NCBI GenBank assembly: GCA_016882525.1
Contig: VGPU01000001.1
Coordinates: forward strand, 1-64,000
From: Cyanobacteria bacterium M_surface_10_m2_119
GTDB taxonomy: Bacteria; Cyanobacteriota; Cyanobacteriia; PCC-6307; Cyanobiaceae
Length of the DNA: 64,000 nt
Direction: 5' to 3'
Shown: positions 9,468-19,035 of the stretch, in pieces
Position numbering within the stretch: position 1 is the first letter of the stretch
How the letters are laid out: every line of letters starts with the position of its first letter
Program-made: the position numbers and the translations under genes
Notes under the pieces: model-generated
Database searches by the model: none
What the model was told of the DNA's origin: nothing
The model's input: only the letters and a program-made list of their open reading frames with translations

Positions 9468-10651
9468 ACCTGCCGACCCGGATCCTCGGCTTCTGGCAGG
9501 GCCGACGGATTCCTCTGGCGATCCTGCTGCTCACCCGTCAGCCGGTGCGTCTGGCGGTCGCCCTGGCGGGCATCAGTTTCGCTGGAATCCTGATGTTCAT
9601 GCAGCTGGGATTCCGCGATGGGCTGTTCGATGCCAGCGTCACCATTCACCGGCTGTTCGACACCGACCTCGTTCTGATCAGCCCCCGATCCACCAGTTCG
9701 GTGAGCATGGCGAGTTTCCCCCGGCGGCGCCTGGTGCAGGCGATGGCAGCCCCGGAGGTGGAGGGGATCACGCCGGTCAACTGGGGGCTGCTGCTGTGGC
9801 GCAATCCCGAGACCCGGGGCACGCGATCCATTCTCGCCCTCGGCTTTGAACCCAACGACCCCCTGTTCACCGATCCTGAGCTCGCCCCGAAGGCCCGCGT
9901 GCTCACCCAGAAGGGCCGCGTGCTCTTCGATGCCCAGTCGCGTCCTGAGTTCGGCCCCGTGGCGGAGTGGTTCCGCGCCGGTCGAACCGTGGAGAGTGAG
10001 ATCTCGGGCACACGGGTGCGGGTGGCCGGTCTCGTGGGTCTGGGCACCTCCTTCGGTGCCGATGGCAACCTGCTCACCAGCAGCGAGACTTACCGCGAGC
10101 TGGTGCCGAACACCCCCCCCGGCAGCATCGAGGTGGGGCTGATCCGCCTGCGGCCCGGCACTGACCCCGAGGCTGCCGCCCGCCGGCTGCAGGCACAGCT
10201 CCCCGACGATGTGACCGTGCTCACCAAGGAGGGCTTCATCGCCTTTGAGCAGAACTACTGGCGGACCAGCACCTCCATCGGCTTCATCTTCACCCTGGGA
10301 GCCGCCATGGGTTTTGTGGTCGGCTGCGTGATCGTCTACCAGGTCCTTTACTCCGATGTGAGTGACCATCTGCCCGAATACGCCACCCTGATGGCCATGG
10401 GCTACAAGCTCACCAGCCTGCTGGGGATTGTCGCCCGGGAGGGGCTGCTGCTTGCAGCCTTCGGCTATCTGCCGGCCTACGCCGCCGGCCAGGGGCTCTA
10501 CCTGCTGGTGCGCAACGCCACCCAGCTCCCTGTGTACATGGACACCACCCGGGCCATGACGGTGTTCACGATGATTCTGGTGATGTGCATGGCTTCCGCG
10601 TTCCTGGCGATGCGTCGCCTCGCCGATGCCGATCCGGCCGAGATCTTCTGA
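9464..10651 (+). CDS. devC: DevC-like ABC exporter permease (FtsX/MacB type)
   Basis: 395 residues. An N-terminal helix (RLAVALAGISFAGILMFMQL) is followed by a large extracytoplasmic domain and three C-terminal helices (about 270-370), the usual FtsX-like topology. It begins with GTG at 9464 in a GTGA overlap with the devB stop, which fixes the start. It forms the membrane part of the DevBCA exporter with the ATPase encoded next. Confidence 0.92.
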   Translation: MNLPTRILGFWQGRRIPLAILLLTRQPVRLAVALAGISFAGILMFMQLGFRDGLFDASVTIHRLFDTDLVLISPRSTSSVSMASFPRRRLVQAMAAPEVEGITPVNWGLLLWRNPETRGTRSILALGFEPNDPLFTDPELAPKARVLTQKGRVLFDAQSRPEFGPVAEWFRAGRTVESEISGTRVRVAGLVGLGTSFGADGNLLTSSETYRELVPNTPPGSIEVGLIRLRPGTDPEAAARRLQAQLPDDVTVLTKEGFIAFEQNYWRTSTSIGFIFTLGAAMGFVVGCVIVYQVLYSDVSDHLPEYATLMAMGYKLTSLLGIVAREGLLLAAFGYLPAYAAGQGLYLLVRNATQLPVYMDTTRAMTVFTMILVMCMASAFLAMRRLADADPAEIF

Positions 10652-10653
10652 CC

Positions 10654-11379
10654 ATGGGCAGCCCGGCCGCGATTCATCTGGAGGGTCTCAGTCACTGGTT
10701 TGGCAGTGGTGGCATGCGCAGGCAGGTGCTCCAGGGTGTGGATCTCACCGTGGCACCAGGGGAGGTGGTCCTGCTCACCGGGCCCTCCGGCTGTGGCAAG
10801 ACCACCCTGCTCACCCTGGTGGGGGCCCTGCGTCAGGTGCAGGCAGGCTCGGTGCAGGTGCTCGGGTGCCAACTCGCCGGGGCCAGCCGGCGCGATCGCC
10901 AGCGGCTGCGGCGCTCCATCGGCATGATCTTCCAGGGCCACAACCTGCTGCGCTGTCTCACCGCTGAGCAGAACGTGCAGATGGGGTCTGACCTGCTGCC
11001 CGCGCTGGGGTACCGGGCCCGCCGGGATCAGGCCCGAGAGTGGCTGCGGGCCGTAGGCCTGGGCGATCAGCTCCACAAGCTTCCCCACGACCTCTCGGGA
11101 GGACAGAAGCAGCGGGTGGCCATCGCCCGTGCTCTCGCCGCCCATCCCCGCCTGCTGCTGGCGGATGAGCCCACGGCGGCCCTCGACTCACGGTCAGGCC
11201 GGGAGGTCGCCGAACTGCTGCGCCGGCTGGCTCGCGACAACGGCTGTGCGGTGCTGATGGTCACCCACGATCCGCGCATCCTGGACGTGGCGGATCGGCT
11301 GCTGCGGATGGAGGATGGCCACCTCGAAGAGGGTGGTGCACCTGCGGTGCAGCCCCTGGCGACTCTGGCAGTTGAGTAG
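10654..11379 (+). CDS. devA: DevA-like ABC exporter ATPase
   Basis: 241 residues. Walker A GPSGCGKT at 43-50, signature LSGGQ at 147-151 and Walker B ending DEPT at 171-174 are all intact. It belongs to the MacB/LolD-like ATPases that energise FtsX-type permeases. The ATG at 10654 is two bases after the devC stop; the longer frame upstream is devC out of frame. Its stop codon TAG lies inside a TAGGGT hexamer that may be the promoter of the next small gene. Confidence 0.93.
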   Translation: MGSPAAIHLEGLSHWFGSGGMRRQVLQGVDLTVAPGEVVLLTGPSGCGKTTLLTLVGALRQVQAGSVQVLGCQLAGASRRDRQRLRRSIGMIFQGHNLLRCLTAEQNVQMGSDLLPALGYRARRDQAREWLRAVGLGDQLHKLPHDLSGGQKQRVAIARALAAHPRLLLADEPTAALDSRSGREVAELLRRLARDNGCAVLMVTHDPRILDVADRLLRMEDGHLEEGGAPAVQPLATLAVE

Positions 11380-11382
11380 GGT
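11377..11382 (+). promoter_or_regulatory. Candidate -10 element for the 51-residue basic protein gene
   Basis: TAGGGT overlapping the devA stop codon, 32 bases before the next ATG. Same hexamer family as in front of rpsB and bioY. Inferred from position only. Confidence 0.3.
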
Positions 11383-11414
11383 GAGCCCTTGACACCATCC
11401 CGGAACGCCGCTGC

Positions 11415-11570
11415 ATGGCCAAGCGCAGGAATCTGAAGAAGGAAAAGCAGGAGCGCAATCGCGCCTACGCCCGCAAGTTCAAGAAGCGCAAGCTGCGCAA
11501 TGACGGTCGCGGTGAAGGCGCCGGCAACGGCGTGACCGGCACGGCCAACAACGGCGGGGCCGCCGACTGA
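11415..11570 (+). CDS. Small, very basic conserved-looking protein (51 residues)
   Basis: The first 31 residues are almost continuous Lys/Arg/Asn with a few Gln/Glu (begins MAKRRNLKKEKQERNRAYAR); the tail is Gly/Asn/Ala-rich and ends AAD. It has an ATG, a stop and an independent terminator hairpin 28 bases downstream, so it looks like a real single-gene unit. I believe similar short basic proteins occur in other picocyanobacteria, but I cannot name a family. The composition suggests RNA, DNA or ribosome binding; that is inference. Confidence 0.65.
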   Translation: MAKRRNLKKEKQERNRAYARKFKKRKLRNDGRGEGAGNGVTGTANNGGAAD

Positions 11571-11597
11571 GCCTCCGCACGCTTGCGCCGGGCCCTT

Positions 11598-11620
11598 GGG
11601 GATCCTGCGGGATCCCCTTT
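11598..11620 (+). terminator. Rho-independent terminator after the small basic protein gene
   Basis: Stem GGGGATCC (11598-11605) pairs with GGATCCCC (11610-11617) across a TGCG loop and is followed by TTT. An eight-base GC-rich perfect stem makes this the clearest plus-strand terminator in the window. Confidence 0.7.
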
Positions 11621-11655
11621 GTCGTTTGCGCGCTCGTGCTTCGGCAGCTGTATCC

Positions 11656-12600
11656 ATGTTTTTCAGCGTCGTCATCCCCACCTACGACCGCCTGCCCATC
11701 CTTCGTCAGTGCCTGTTGGCGCTGGAGGGCCAGCAGCTCGCCACACCGCTCACGGGCTACGAGGTGGTGGTGGTGGATGACGGCTCCACCGACGCCACGG
11801 TCTCCTGGATTGAAGCCGAGCAGCGTGCTGGCGCCCTCCCCCATGTACGTCTGATCTGCCAGGACCACGGCGGTCCGGCGAGGGGCCGCAACCGCGGGGT
11901 GGAGGCCGCCCGCGGCGATGTGGTCGTCTTCATCGACAGCGACCTCGTCGTCACGGAGTCCTTTCTGCTCAGCCATGCCCGTGCGCTGGAGGCCGACTGG
12001 CAACGCCAGGGCAATCGTCTGAGCTTCACCTACGGCGCGGTGATCAACACCGCCAACTTCGAGCGGCCCACTGCCGAGCGGCACAAGCTGCGTGACCTCT
12101 CCTGGGCCTACTTCGCCACGGGCAACGTGGGAATCGACCGTGCGCTGCTCCTGCGGGCCGGTCTCTTCGATCCCACCTTCCATCTCTATGGCTGGGAGGA
12201 TCTCGAACTTGGGGAGCGGCTGCGGCGTCTGGGGGTACGACTGGTGCGCTGCCCTGAGGCCGTGGGCTATCACTGGCATCCACCCCTGAGTCTGGAGCAG
12301 ATTCCACGGCTGATCGCCGTGGAGCAGGAGCGGGCGCGGATGGGCCTGGTCTTCTACCGCAAGCACCCGACCTGGCGGGTGAGGCTGATCATTCAATACA
12401 CCTGGCTACATCGCCTCCTCTGGGAGCTCCTTACCCTGGGAGGGCTGCTGACCCCCTCCAGCCTGCGGCCCCTGCTGGCCTGGCTCATCCGCCGCGGCCA
12501 TGCCGGGCTGGCCATGGAGATCCTGCGGCTTCCCCTCAATCGCATCGGCGTGCGCACCCTGTTCCGCCTGGCGCGGCAGGGGGGCTCGGCCACCGTTTGA
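11656..12600 (+). CDS. Family 2 glycosyltransferase
   Basis: 314 residues. GT-A fold motifs: FSVVIPTYDR at the N-terminus, VVVDDGSTD, a GPARGRNRG stretch and FIDSD (the DxD-like metal/nucleotide site). The segment GWEDLELGERLRRLG carries the conserved ED acceptor-side motif of inverting GT2 enzymes. No long membrane helices are present, so it probably works at the cytosolic face on a polysaccharide or lipid-linked acceptor; donor and acceptor cannot be read from sequence. The ATG at 11656 directly precedes the first beta strand; the in-frame extension reaches back into the upstream terminator and is unlikely. Confidence 0.85.
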   Translation: MFFSVVIPTYDRLPILRQCLLALEGQQLATPLTGYEVVVVDDGSTDATVSWIEAEQRAGALPHVRLICQDHGGPARGRNRGVEAARGDVVVFIDSDLVVTESFLLSHARALEADWQRQGNRLSFTYGAVINTANFERPTAERHKLRDLSWAYFATGNVGIDRALLLRAGLFDPTFHLYGWEDLELGERLRRLGVRLVRCPEAVGYHWHPPLSLEQIPRLIAVEQERARMGLVFYRKHPTWRVRLIIQYTWLHRLLWELLTLGGLLTPSSLRPLLAWLIRRGHAGLAMEILRLPLNRIGVRTLFRLARQGGSATV

Positions 12601-12606
12601 TAGGGT
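12601..12606 (+). promoter_or_regulatory. Candidate -10 element for rpsB
   Basis: TAGGGT immediately after the glycosyltransferase stop, giving rpsB a leader of about 130 bases. Within the leader, 12620-12641 can fold into a small bulged hairpin (AAACCGCA with TGCGTGTTT). An S2-type autoregulatory role for the leader is possible but unproven. Confidence 0.35.
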
Positions 12607-12744
12607 TCACGGGTCCCTAAAACCGCACACCTGCGTGTTTCGGGTGATCTGAGCTGATCCGTTGTCGGCCCCCTCCTCGCCGAGGTCTTCCGTTCCGGTC
12701 CCAGGTCCCTGGCAGGTGGAGGCAAACCCGAAACCCCAATCACC

Positions 12745-13458
12745 ATGGCCGTTGTCACCCTCGCGGAAATGATGGAGGCTGGCGCCCACTTTGGGCACCA
12801 GACCCGCCGCTGGAATCCCAAGATGTCGCGCTACATCTATTGCGCGCGCAACGGGGTTCACATCATCGACCTCGTGCAGACCGCCGTCTGCATGAACAAC
12901 GCTTACAAGTGGGTGCGCAGTGCTGCTCGCAGCGGCAAGCGTTTCCTGTTCGTGGGCACCAAGAAGCAGGCCTCCGAGGTGATCGCCCAGGAGGCGACCC
13001 GCTGCGGCGCCGCCTACGTGAACCAGCGCTGGCTGGGCGGCATGCTCACCAACTGGACCACCATGCGGGCCCGCATTGAGCGTCTCAAGGACCTCGAGCG
13101 GATGGAGAGCTCCGGCGCCATCGCCATGCGTCCCAAGAAGGAGGCCGCCGTGCTCCGCCGGGAACTCGACCGTCTGCAGAAGTATCTGGGTGGCCTGAAG
13201 AACATGCGTCGCTTGCCCGACGTGGTGGTGCTGGTGGATCAACGCCGCGAGACCAACGCCGTGCTCGAGGCCCGCAAGCTGGACATTTCCCTGGTGTCGA
13301 TGCTCGACACCAACTGCGACCCCGATCTCTGCGACGTGCCCATCCCCTGCAACGACGACGCTGTGCGTTCGGTGCACCTGGTGCTGAGCCGTCTGGCCGA
13401 CGCCATCAACGAAGGTCGCCATGGTGCCGGTGACCAGGGCCAGGCCGATCAGGGCTGA
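12745..13458 (+). CDS. rpsB: 30S ribosomal protein S2
   Basis: 237 residues, full length. Diagnostic runs include [37 protein letters not shown] and [10 protein letters not shown]. It binds the body-head junction of the 30S subunit. The start ATG follows a 144-base gap. tsf lies 57 bases downstream, the classic rpsB-tsf operon. The Gly/Gln-rich C-terminal tail is not part of the conserved core. Confidence 0.98.
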   Translation: MAVVTLAEMMEAGAHFGHQTRRWNPKMSRYIYCARNGVHIIDLVQTAVCMNNAYKWVRSAARSGKRFLFVGTKKQASEVIAQEATRCGAAYVNQRWLGGMLTNWTTMRARIERLKDLERMESSGAIAMRPKKEAAVLRRELDRLQKYLGGLKNMRRLPDVVVLVDQRRETNAVLEARKLDISLVSMLDTNCDPDLCDVPIPCNDDAVRSVHLVLSRLADAINEGRHGAGDQGQADQG

Positions 13459-13515
13459 TCACCAGAGCGCTGCGCGTTTCCCATCCCGTTTCCGACCCAT
13501 TCCCTGAACTGACCC

Positions 13516-14175
<660 letters not shown>

Positions 14176-14205
14176 GCCCGGCCCCTTGCTGCCGGCCAGG
14201 TCGCG

Positions 14206-15336
14206 GTGACATCCCTCCAGGATGTGCGTCAACAGCTCGACCGCTTCGGCGAGCAGTTGCAGGGCACGAATCCGGACCTCTATCGCGACCTGGCGCTGTA
14301 TCTCCAGGTGCTGCGGGATGGCCTTCTGAACAGCGTTCAGCAGGCCTGTTTTCATCTGGCCACCCGGTTTTATCCCGATCGCTACTGCGGTCTTGAGGCC
14401 GAGCAACGCCAATCCCTGCACGCCGAACTGCAGGAGCTCGTGCGACGGGCCTCCAGCCTGCTCACGGTGGAGCAGGTGGCCCAGCTCGCCGGCCAGGGTG
14501 CCAGGGAACGCCAGTTGCGCCGCCGGCAGCGGCAGCAGGAGTGGTTGGCCCAGCTGCGCAAGGTGAGCGAGGAGGAGGACGGCTCCCCTCCGTCTGAACC
14601 GGATGGCTCGATTCATCTCCAGGGGGGCCTGCCCATTAGCCTCCCCCACTGGCCGGTCATGCCTTCCCTGCACCTGGAGAGCGCCGGGGAGGGGCATGCC
14701 GATGGCGAGCCAGGCCCCATCCGGGAGTCACCATTCTCTGGTGATGCACCCATCGGTGCCGATCCCGCGGAGACGCCACAGGCGGACTCCCTGCTCGATG
14801 AGAACGGTGATTCCCTGCTCGATGCTTTCTTCGAGGAGGCTCCCGGCAGCACCTTGCCACCGCCCTGGAATGAGGCGGGCCTTCCCCGGGATCCGGTGGG
14901 TCTGCTCGTTTGGTTGGATGGCTTCGAGCAGGCTCTTGCCCGCCGGCTTCGCAATCTCTCCCATGCCACCAATGTGGAGCTGCTGCGGGCCGGGCTCTGC
15001 CCCAGTCTGCTGCCCCTAAGCCTGCTGCAGGCGGCGCTGGAGGGCCAGCTGGAGCCCCTGCCTGCCCCGGCCAATCTGTTGCGCCTTCAGGTGCCCCTGG
15101 CGCCCGAGGCGGGTGGCCAGTTGGAGAGCGTGGCTGTCCTGCTGCGCCTTGCGGATCTCGAGCTGGAGCAACCGAGGCTTCGCACCTGCCGCAGTCGCTG
15201 GCAACGGCATCGCCAGGAGGTGCGCAGAATGGCCGAGCAGCATCGCCGGCTGCAACGCCGACTGCAGATGCTCGAGGCCGAACGGTTGTGGCACCAGGAC
15301 ATCCCCAGCCTGCCCCTGAGCGACACCCCCCCCTAG
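14206..15336 (+). CDS. Uncharacterised protein between tsf and recG
   Basis: 376 residues starting at GTG 14206, 30 bases after tsf. The N-terminal 115 residues are helical with heptad-like Leu and many Gln/Arg, ending in RQLRRRQRQQ. The middle (about 125-225) is acidic, Pro/Ser-rich and probably disordered. The C-terminal 150 residues are helical again and end in a strongly basic coiled-coil-like stretch (RQEVRRMAEQHRRLQRRLQ). No signal peptide, membrane helix or enzyme motif is visible. I do not recognise a family. Its position in a translation/recombination cluster suggests a cytosolic protein. Confidence 0.75.
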   Translation: MTSLQDVRQQLDRFGEQLQGTNPDLYRDLALYLQVLRDGLLNSVQQACFHLATRFYPDRYCGLEAEQRQSLHAELQELVRRASSLLTVEQVAQLAGQGARERQLRRRQRQQEWLAQLRKVSEEEDGSPPSEPDGSIHLQGGLPISLPHWPVMPSLHLESAGEGHADGEPGPIRESPFSGDAPIGADPAETPQADSLLDENGDSLLDAFFEEAPGSTLPPPWNEAGLPRDPVGLLVWLDGFEQALARRLRNLSHATNVELLRAGLCPSLLPLSLLQAALEGQLEPLPAPANLLRLQVPLAPEAGGQLESVAVLLRLADLELEQPRLRTCRSRWQRHRQEVRRMAEQHRRLQRRLQMLEAERLWHQDIPSLPLSDTPP

Positions 15337-17822
15337 GGCTGGCCGAACCCCACGGGCCCTGGTTCCGCACCCTCCACCAGGCCCTGCAGCTGGAGGTTGA
15401 CCGTGGTTTTCAGAACCTGATGGGTCGCCGGGAGCGGTTCGCAGACTTTCTGGGCCGCAGCCTGGAGCATCCAGATCCCAGCGTGGAGGTGCCGGCGGCG
15501 GTGGCCCAGCTGGCGCGTCGGTTTCAGGCCTACGCGGAGCTGAGTGCCCCCCAGCGCCAGGTGCTCGTCGCCCAGTGCCGTCAGCAGTTGCAGCGCTGGC
15601 GAGAGGATCTTCGTCCCCGGCTGCCCCCTTCCCCACCTCGGTTGAAGGTGGCCGATCCGCCAGCGGGTGGCGATGACATCGCCGCCACCCTCGCGGCCCG
15701 GGCATGGCGACCCGATACCCCGCTGGCGGAGGTGCGCGGAGTCGGCCCGAAGACGGCCATCCGTCTGGCCCAGCTCGGCCTGCTGGTGGTGCGGGATCTG
15801 ATTCACCACTATCCCCGCGACTATCTCGACTACGCCAATCTGGTGCGCATCAGTGGCCTGGAGCCTGGCCGCACGGCCACCATCGTCGCCACCGTGCAGC
15901 GCAGCCACGCCTTCACCAGTCCCCGCAACCCCCAGCTCTCGATTCTCGAACTGCAGCTGACCGATCCGACCGGTCGACTGCGCGTCAGCCGCTTTTTCGC
16001 CGGTCGCCGCTTTGCCTCGCCGGCCTGGCTTCGCAGCCAGCAGCGCCAGTTTCCCCCTGGCGCCACGGTTGCCGTCAGTGGACTGGTGAAGGATGGGCCC
16101 TACGGCCCCCAGTTTCAGGATCCGCTGATTGAAGTGCTCGAGAGCGCCCATGCGCCCGTGCGCTCCCGGGAGATCGGCCGCCTTGTTCCTGTCTATGCCC
16201 TCACCGAGGGTCTTGGGGCCGATCGCATGCGCCAGACCGTGGCGGCGGTGCTGCCGGTGGTGGCACGCTGGCCCGATCCCCTTCCCGCCAATCTCCGCCA
16301 GCGGGAGGGCCTGCTGGAGCGGTCCGACGCCCTGGCCCAGATCCATGCCCCCGCCAGTCAGGAGCAGCTCCGGGCCAGCCGTCATCGCCTGGTTTTCGAT
16401 GAGTTTCTGCTGATGCAGCTCGGGCTGCTGCAGCGTCGCCGCCAGTTTCAACAGCGTTCATCCCTGGCCCTGGTCCCGCCGGCCCTGGACGGTGAGGCGT
16501 CAGGGCTGATGGAGCGCTTTCTGCGGTTGCTGCCCTTTTCGCTCACCTCTGCGCAGCAGCGGGTCCTCGCCGAGATCCGTGCCGACCTGGCCCGGGACCA
16601 GCCCATGGCCCGGCTGGTGCAGGGGGACGTGGGCAGCGGCAAGACCGTGGTGGCAATCGCTGCCCTGCTCATCGCCCTGGATGCCGGCTGCCAGGGGGCC
16701 CTGATGGCCCCGACGGAGGTGCTTGCCGAGCAGCACTACACCACGTTGTGCGGCTGGATGCCCCATCTGCAGGTGCGTTGTGCCCTGCTCACCGGTGCCA
16801 CCCCCCTGCGGCGTCGGCGCGAGCTCCTGGCCGATCTGGCCAACGGTCAGCTGCAGTTGCTGGTGGGCACCCATGCCCTGCTGGAGGATCCGGTGCAGTT
16901 CGCCCGCCTCGGGCTGGTGGTGGTGGATGAGCAGCACCGCTTCGGGGTGCGGCAGCGCGATCGATTGCTGCACAAGGGATTGCAGCCCCACCTTCTCACC
17001 ATGACGGCGACGCCCATTCCCCGCACCCTGGCCCTCTCCATTCATGGCGACCTGGAGGTGAGCCAGATTGATGCTCTCCCCCCGGGGCGCACCCCCATTC
17101 GCACGCGCCTTCTGGGCGCCGGGGAGCGCCACCAGGCCTATGCCCTGATCCGCGAGGAAGTGGCGCTCGGCCAGCGGGCCTATGTTGTGCTCCCCCTGGT
17201 GGAGGAGTCGGAGAGCAGCGATCTGCGCTCGGCCGTGCAGGTGCATGGTGAACTCAGCGCCGGGGAACTGGCCGACCTGCGGGTGGGACTGCTGCATGGC
17301 CGCATGGCCAGTGCCGAGAAGCAGGCGGCGATCCGGGCCTTTGCCAGTGGCCAGACCCAGGTGCTCGTGAGCACCACGGTGGTGGAGGTGGGGGTGGATG
17401 TGCCCGAGGCCAGCGTGATGGTCATCGAGCACGCCGAGCGCTTTGGCCTGGCCCAGCTCCACCAGCTGCGGGGACGGGTGGGGCGTGGTGCTGCGGCGTC
17501 CCATTGCCTGCTGATCAACGAGGGTCGCAACGCCCAGGCACGCCAGCGCCTGGAGGTGCTTGTGCGCTCCACCGATGGCTTTGAGATCGCCGAGATGGAT
17601 TTGCGCCTGCGCGGCCCGGGGCAGGTGCTCGGCACCCGCCAGAGCGGTCTGCCGGATCTGGCCCTGGCGAGCCTCAGCGACGACGGTGCCGTGCTGGAGC
17701 AGGCCCGCCGTGTGGCCCAGGAGCTGCTGGCCGCCGATCCCGAGCTGCTGGAGCTCCCCCATCTGCGTCGGCTGCTCGAGGAGCAGCGTCAGCGCCTGAG
17801 TGAGGCTGTGCGTCTGAACTGA
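15288..17822 (+). CDS. recG: ATP-dependent DNA helicase RecG
   Basis: 844 residues with this start. A helical N-terminal extension is followed by a helix-hairpin-helix-like GVGPKTAIRL, the wedge OB domain, and two helicase lobes: Walker A GDVGSGKT, DEQH box with HRFGV, TATPIPRTL, and the C-terminal STTVVEVGVDVPEA and QLRGRVGRG motifs. RecG remodels stalled forks and Holliday junctions. GTG at 15288 overlaps the upstream gene by 49 bases; no ATG gives a full N-terminus (ATG 15420 would remove part of a conserved-looking helix), so the start is uncertain. Confidence 0.93.
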   Translation: MAPGHPQPAPERHPPLGLAEPHGPWFRTLHQALQLEVDRGFQNLMGRRERFADFLGRSLEHPDPSVEVPAAVAQLARRFQAYAELSAPQRQVLVAQCRQQLQRWREDLRPRLPPSPPRLKVADPPAGGDDIAATLAARAWRPDTPLAEVRGVGPKTAIRLAQLGLLVVRDLIHHYPRDYLDYANLVRISGLEPGRTATIVATVQRSHAFTSPRNPQLSILELQLTDPTGRLRVSRFFAGRRFASPAWLRSQQRQFPPGATVAVSGLVKDGPYGPQFQDPLIEVLESAHAPVRSREIGRLVPVYALTEGLGADRMRQTVAAVLPVVARWPDPLPANLRQREGLLERSDALAQIHAPASQEQLRASRHRLVFDEFLLMQLGLLQRRRQFQQRSSLALVPPALDGEASGLMERFLRLLPFSLTSAQQRVLAEIRADLARDQPMARLVQGDVGSGKTVVAIAALLIALDAGCQGALMAPTEVLAEQHYTTLCGWMPHLQVRCALLTGATPLRRRRELLADLANGQLQLLVGTHALLEDPVQFARLGLVVVDEQHRFGVRQRDRLLHKGLQPHLLTMTATPIPRTLALSIHGDLEVSQIDALPPGRTPIRTRLLGAGERHQAYALIREEVALGQRAYVVLPLVEESESSDLRSAVQVHGELSAGELADLRVGLLHGRMASAEKQAAIRAFASGQTQVLVSTTVVEVGVDVPEASVMVIEHAERFGLAQLHQLRGRVGRGAAASHCLLINEGRNAQARQRLEVLVRSTDGFEIAEMDLRLRGPGQVLGTRQSGLPDLALASLSDDGAVLEQARRVAQELLAADPELLELPHLRRLLEEQRQRLSEAVRLN

Positions 17823-17882
17823 TGGCCCCTGCTGCGTCCCCGCTGGTGCAGGAGCAGAGTGGGGGCCTGATCTGCCGCAGCG

Positions 17883-18626
17883 ATGGCCCTGCGCCCCTGG
17901 AACCAGCTGCCGATCCGCGACTGCGCCGAGCCTCTGGTGTCCCTTCCCGCCAGCCTTCACCGTCTGGAACCCCATCCCTATCAGGCGTTGGGGGCTCCCT
18001 ACGGCCCCGGAGCCAGCCCGTTTCAGTTGCGCCACGGGGTGCTGGAGCGCCTGCTGGCCGCCCAGACGGCCTTGCAGCAGCGGCATCCCCACTGGTGCCT
18101 GGCGATCTTCGATGGCTGGCGGCCCCTGGCCGTGCAGGCGTTCATGGTTGAGCACACCACCGCCACCCTCTGCCGGGAGCAGGGGGTCGACGCGGCTGTG
18201 CCCAGCGAAGCCCTGGCTGAGATCCAGGCTGCCGTTGGGCGATTCTGGGCCCCGCCCAATGCCGATCCCGCTGCCCCACCGCCCCACAGCACCGGCGCCG
18301 CCGTGGATCTCACCCTGGCCGAGTGCTCCGGCGACGGCCCCCCTTGCCCCCTCGGCATGGGCTCGGAGATCGATGCCATTGGATCGGTCTCCGAGCCTGA
18401 CCATTTCGCTGACCTGGCGGAAGCCTGCACGGATCCGGAGCAGGCGAATCGCTATCGCCGCTGGCATGACTGCCGACTCGCCCTGCGGGCAGCGATGGAA
18501 TCCCAGGGATTTGCCCAGCACCCCAACGAATGGTGGCACTTCAGCTGGGGCGATCAGCTCTGGGCCTGGACCCAGGGCGCACCTGAGGCGCGCTACGGCC
18601 GCGTGGATGGGCCAGCGCCGCCCTGA
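17883..18626 (+). CDS. D-alanyl-D-alanine dipeptidase (VanX/DdpX-like, M15D)
   Basis: 247 residues. VanX-family elements: FDGWRPLAVQ, the zinc site HSTGAAVDLTL (SxHxxGxAxD type) and near the C-terminus NEWWHFSWGD, supplying the catalytic Glu and third zinc-binding His. There is no obvious signal peptide, so it is probably cytosolic and may recycle D-Ala-D-Ala. It starts 60 bases after recG. The 3' end overlaps a convergent gene by 34 bases. There is no D-lactate ligase or VanS/R nearby, so it is not a vancomycin cassette. Confidence 0.87.
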   Translation: MALRPWNQLPIRDCAEPLVSLPASLHRLEPHPYQALGAPYGPGASPFQLRHGVLERLLAAQTALQQRHPHWCLAIFDGWRPLAVQAFMVEHTTATLCREQGVDAAVPSEALAEIQAAVGRFWAPPNADPAAPPPHSTGAAVDLTLAECSGDGPPCPLGMGSEIDAIGSVSEPDHFADLAEACTDPEQANRYRRWHDCRLALRAAMESQGFAQHPNEWWHFSWGDQLWAWTQGAPEARYGRVDGPAPP

Positions 18627-19018
18627 GCCGCTCCGGTGGCTGCAGGGGCGATCAGCCCCAGCTCCCGTCCAAGGCCCAGGGCCTCCTGCTCGGACATCAA
18701 CCCCCGCCGCACGCATCGCCGCAGGCTGGAAAGGGTCATCTCGGCCTGCACTGCCTTCAACCGCTGAACGACAGCCGCCCCCTGGTCGGCGTAGGGCTCC
18801 AGCTGCCGCTGGAACGCCGCCCGTATGGTCTCGGGCCGGCAGGTGGCTGGGTCGGGGTCAAAGAGCTGGGGCTTTGATTCCGGAGCCTGGGGCATGGCCC
18901 GTCCCTGGGCCCTGGTGGGTTGGCCTGCCGAGTGAAGGCCCACGACGAGCGCCAGGCCAGCCACAAGCCACCGGTCCCACCGCCGGATGGCTGGATTGGG
19001 GCGCGCAGCAGGGGGCAT
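18593..19018 (-). CDS. Small secreted protein of unknown function
   Basis: 141 residues. A basic N-terminus (to RRWDR) and hydrophobic run (WLVAGLALVVGLHSAG) followed by TRAQG look like a Sec signal peptide. The mature part has two cysteines (in ATCRPE and RRCVRR) and predicted helices with a repeated acidic-helical pattern, and ends in a Gly/Ala/Pro tail. I recognise no family. It is downstream of sir on the same strand (17 bases), so it may be co-transcribed. Confidence 0.65.
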   Translation of the reverse strand: MPPAARPNPAIRRWDRWLVAGLALVVGLHSAGQPTRAQGRAMPQAPESKPQLFDPDPATCRPETIRAAFQRQLEPYADQGAAVVQRLKAVQAEMTLSSLRRCVRRGLMSEQEALGLGRELGLIAPAATGAAQGGAGPSTRP

Positions 19019-19035
19019 CAGGGCGTCTCGGGTGC

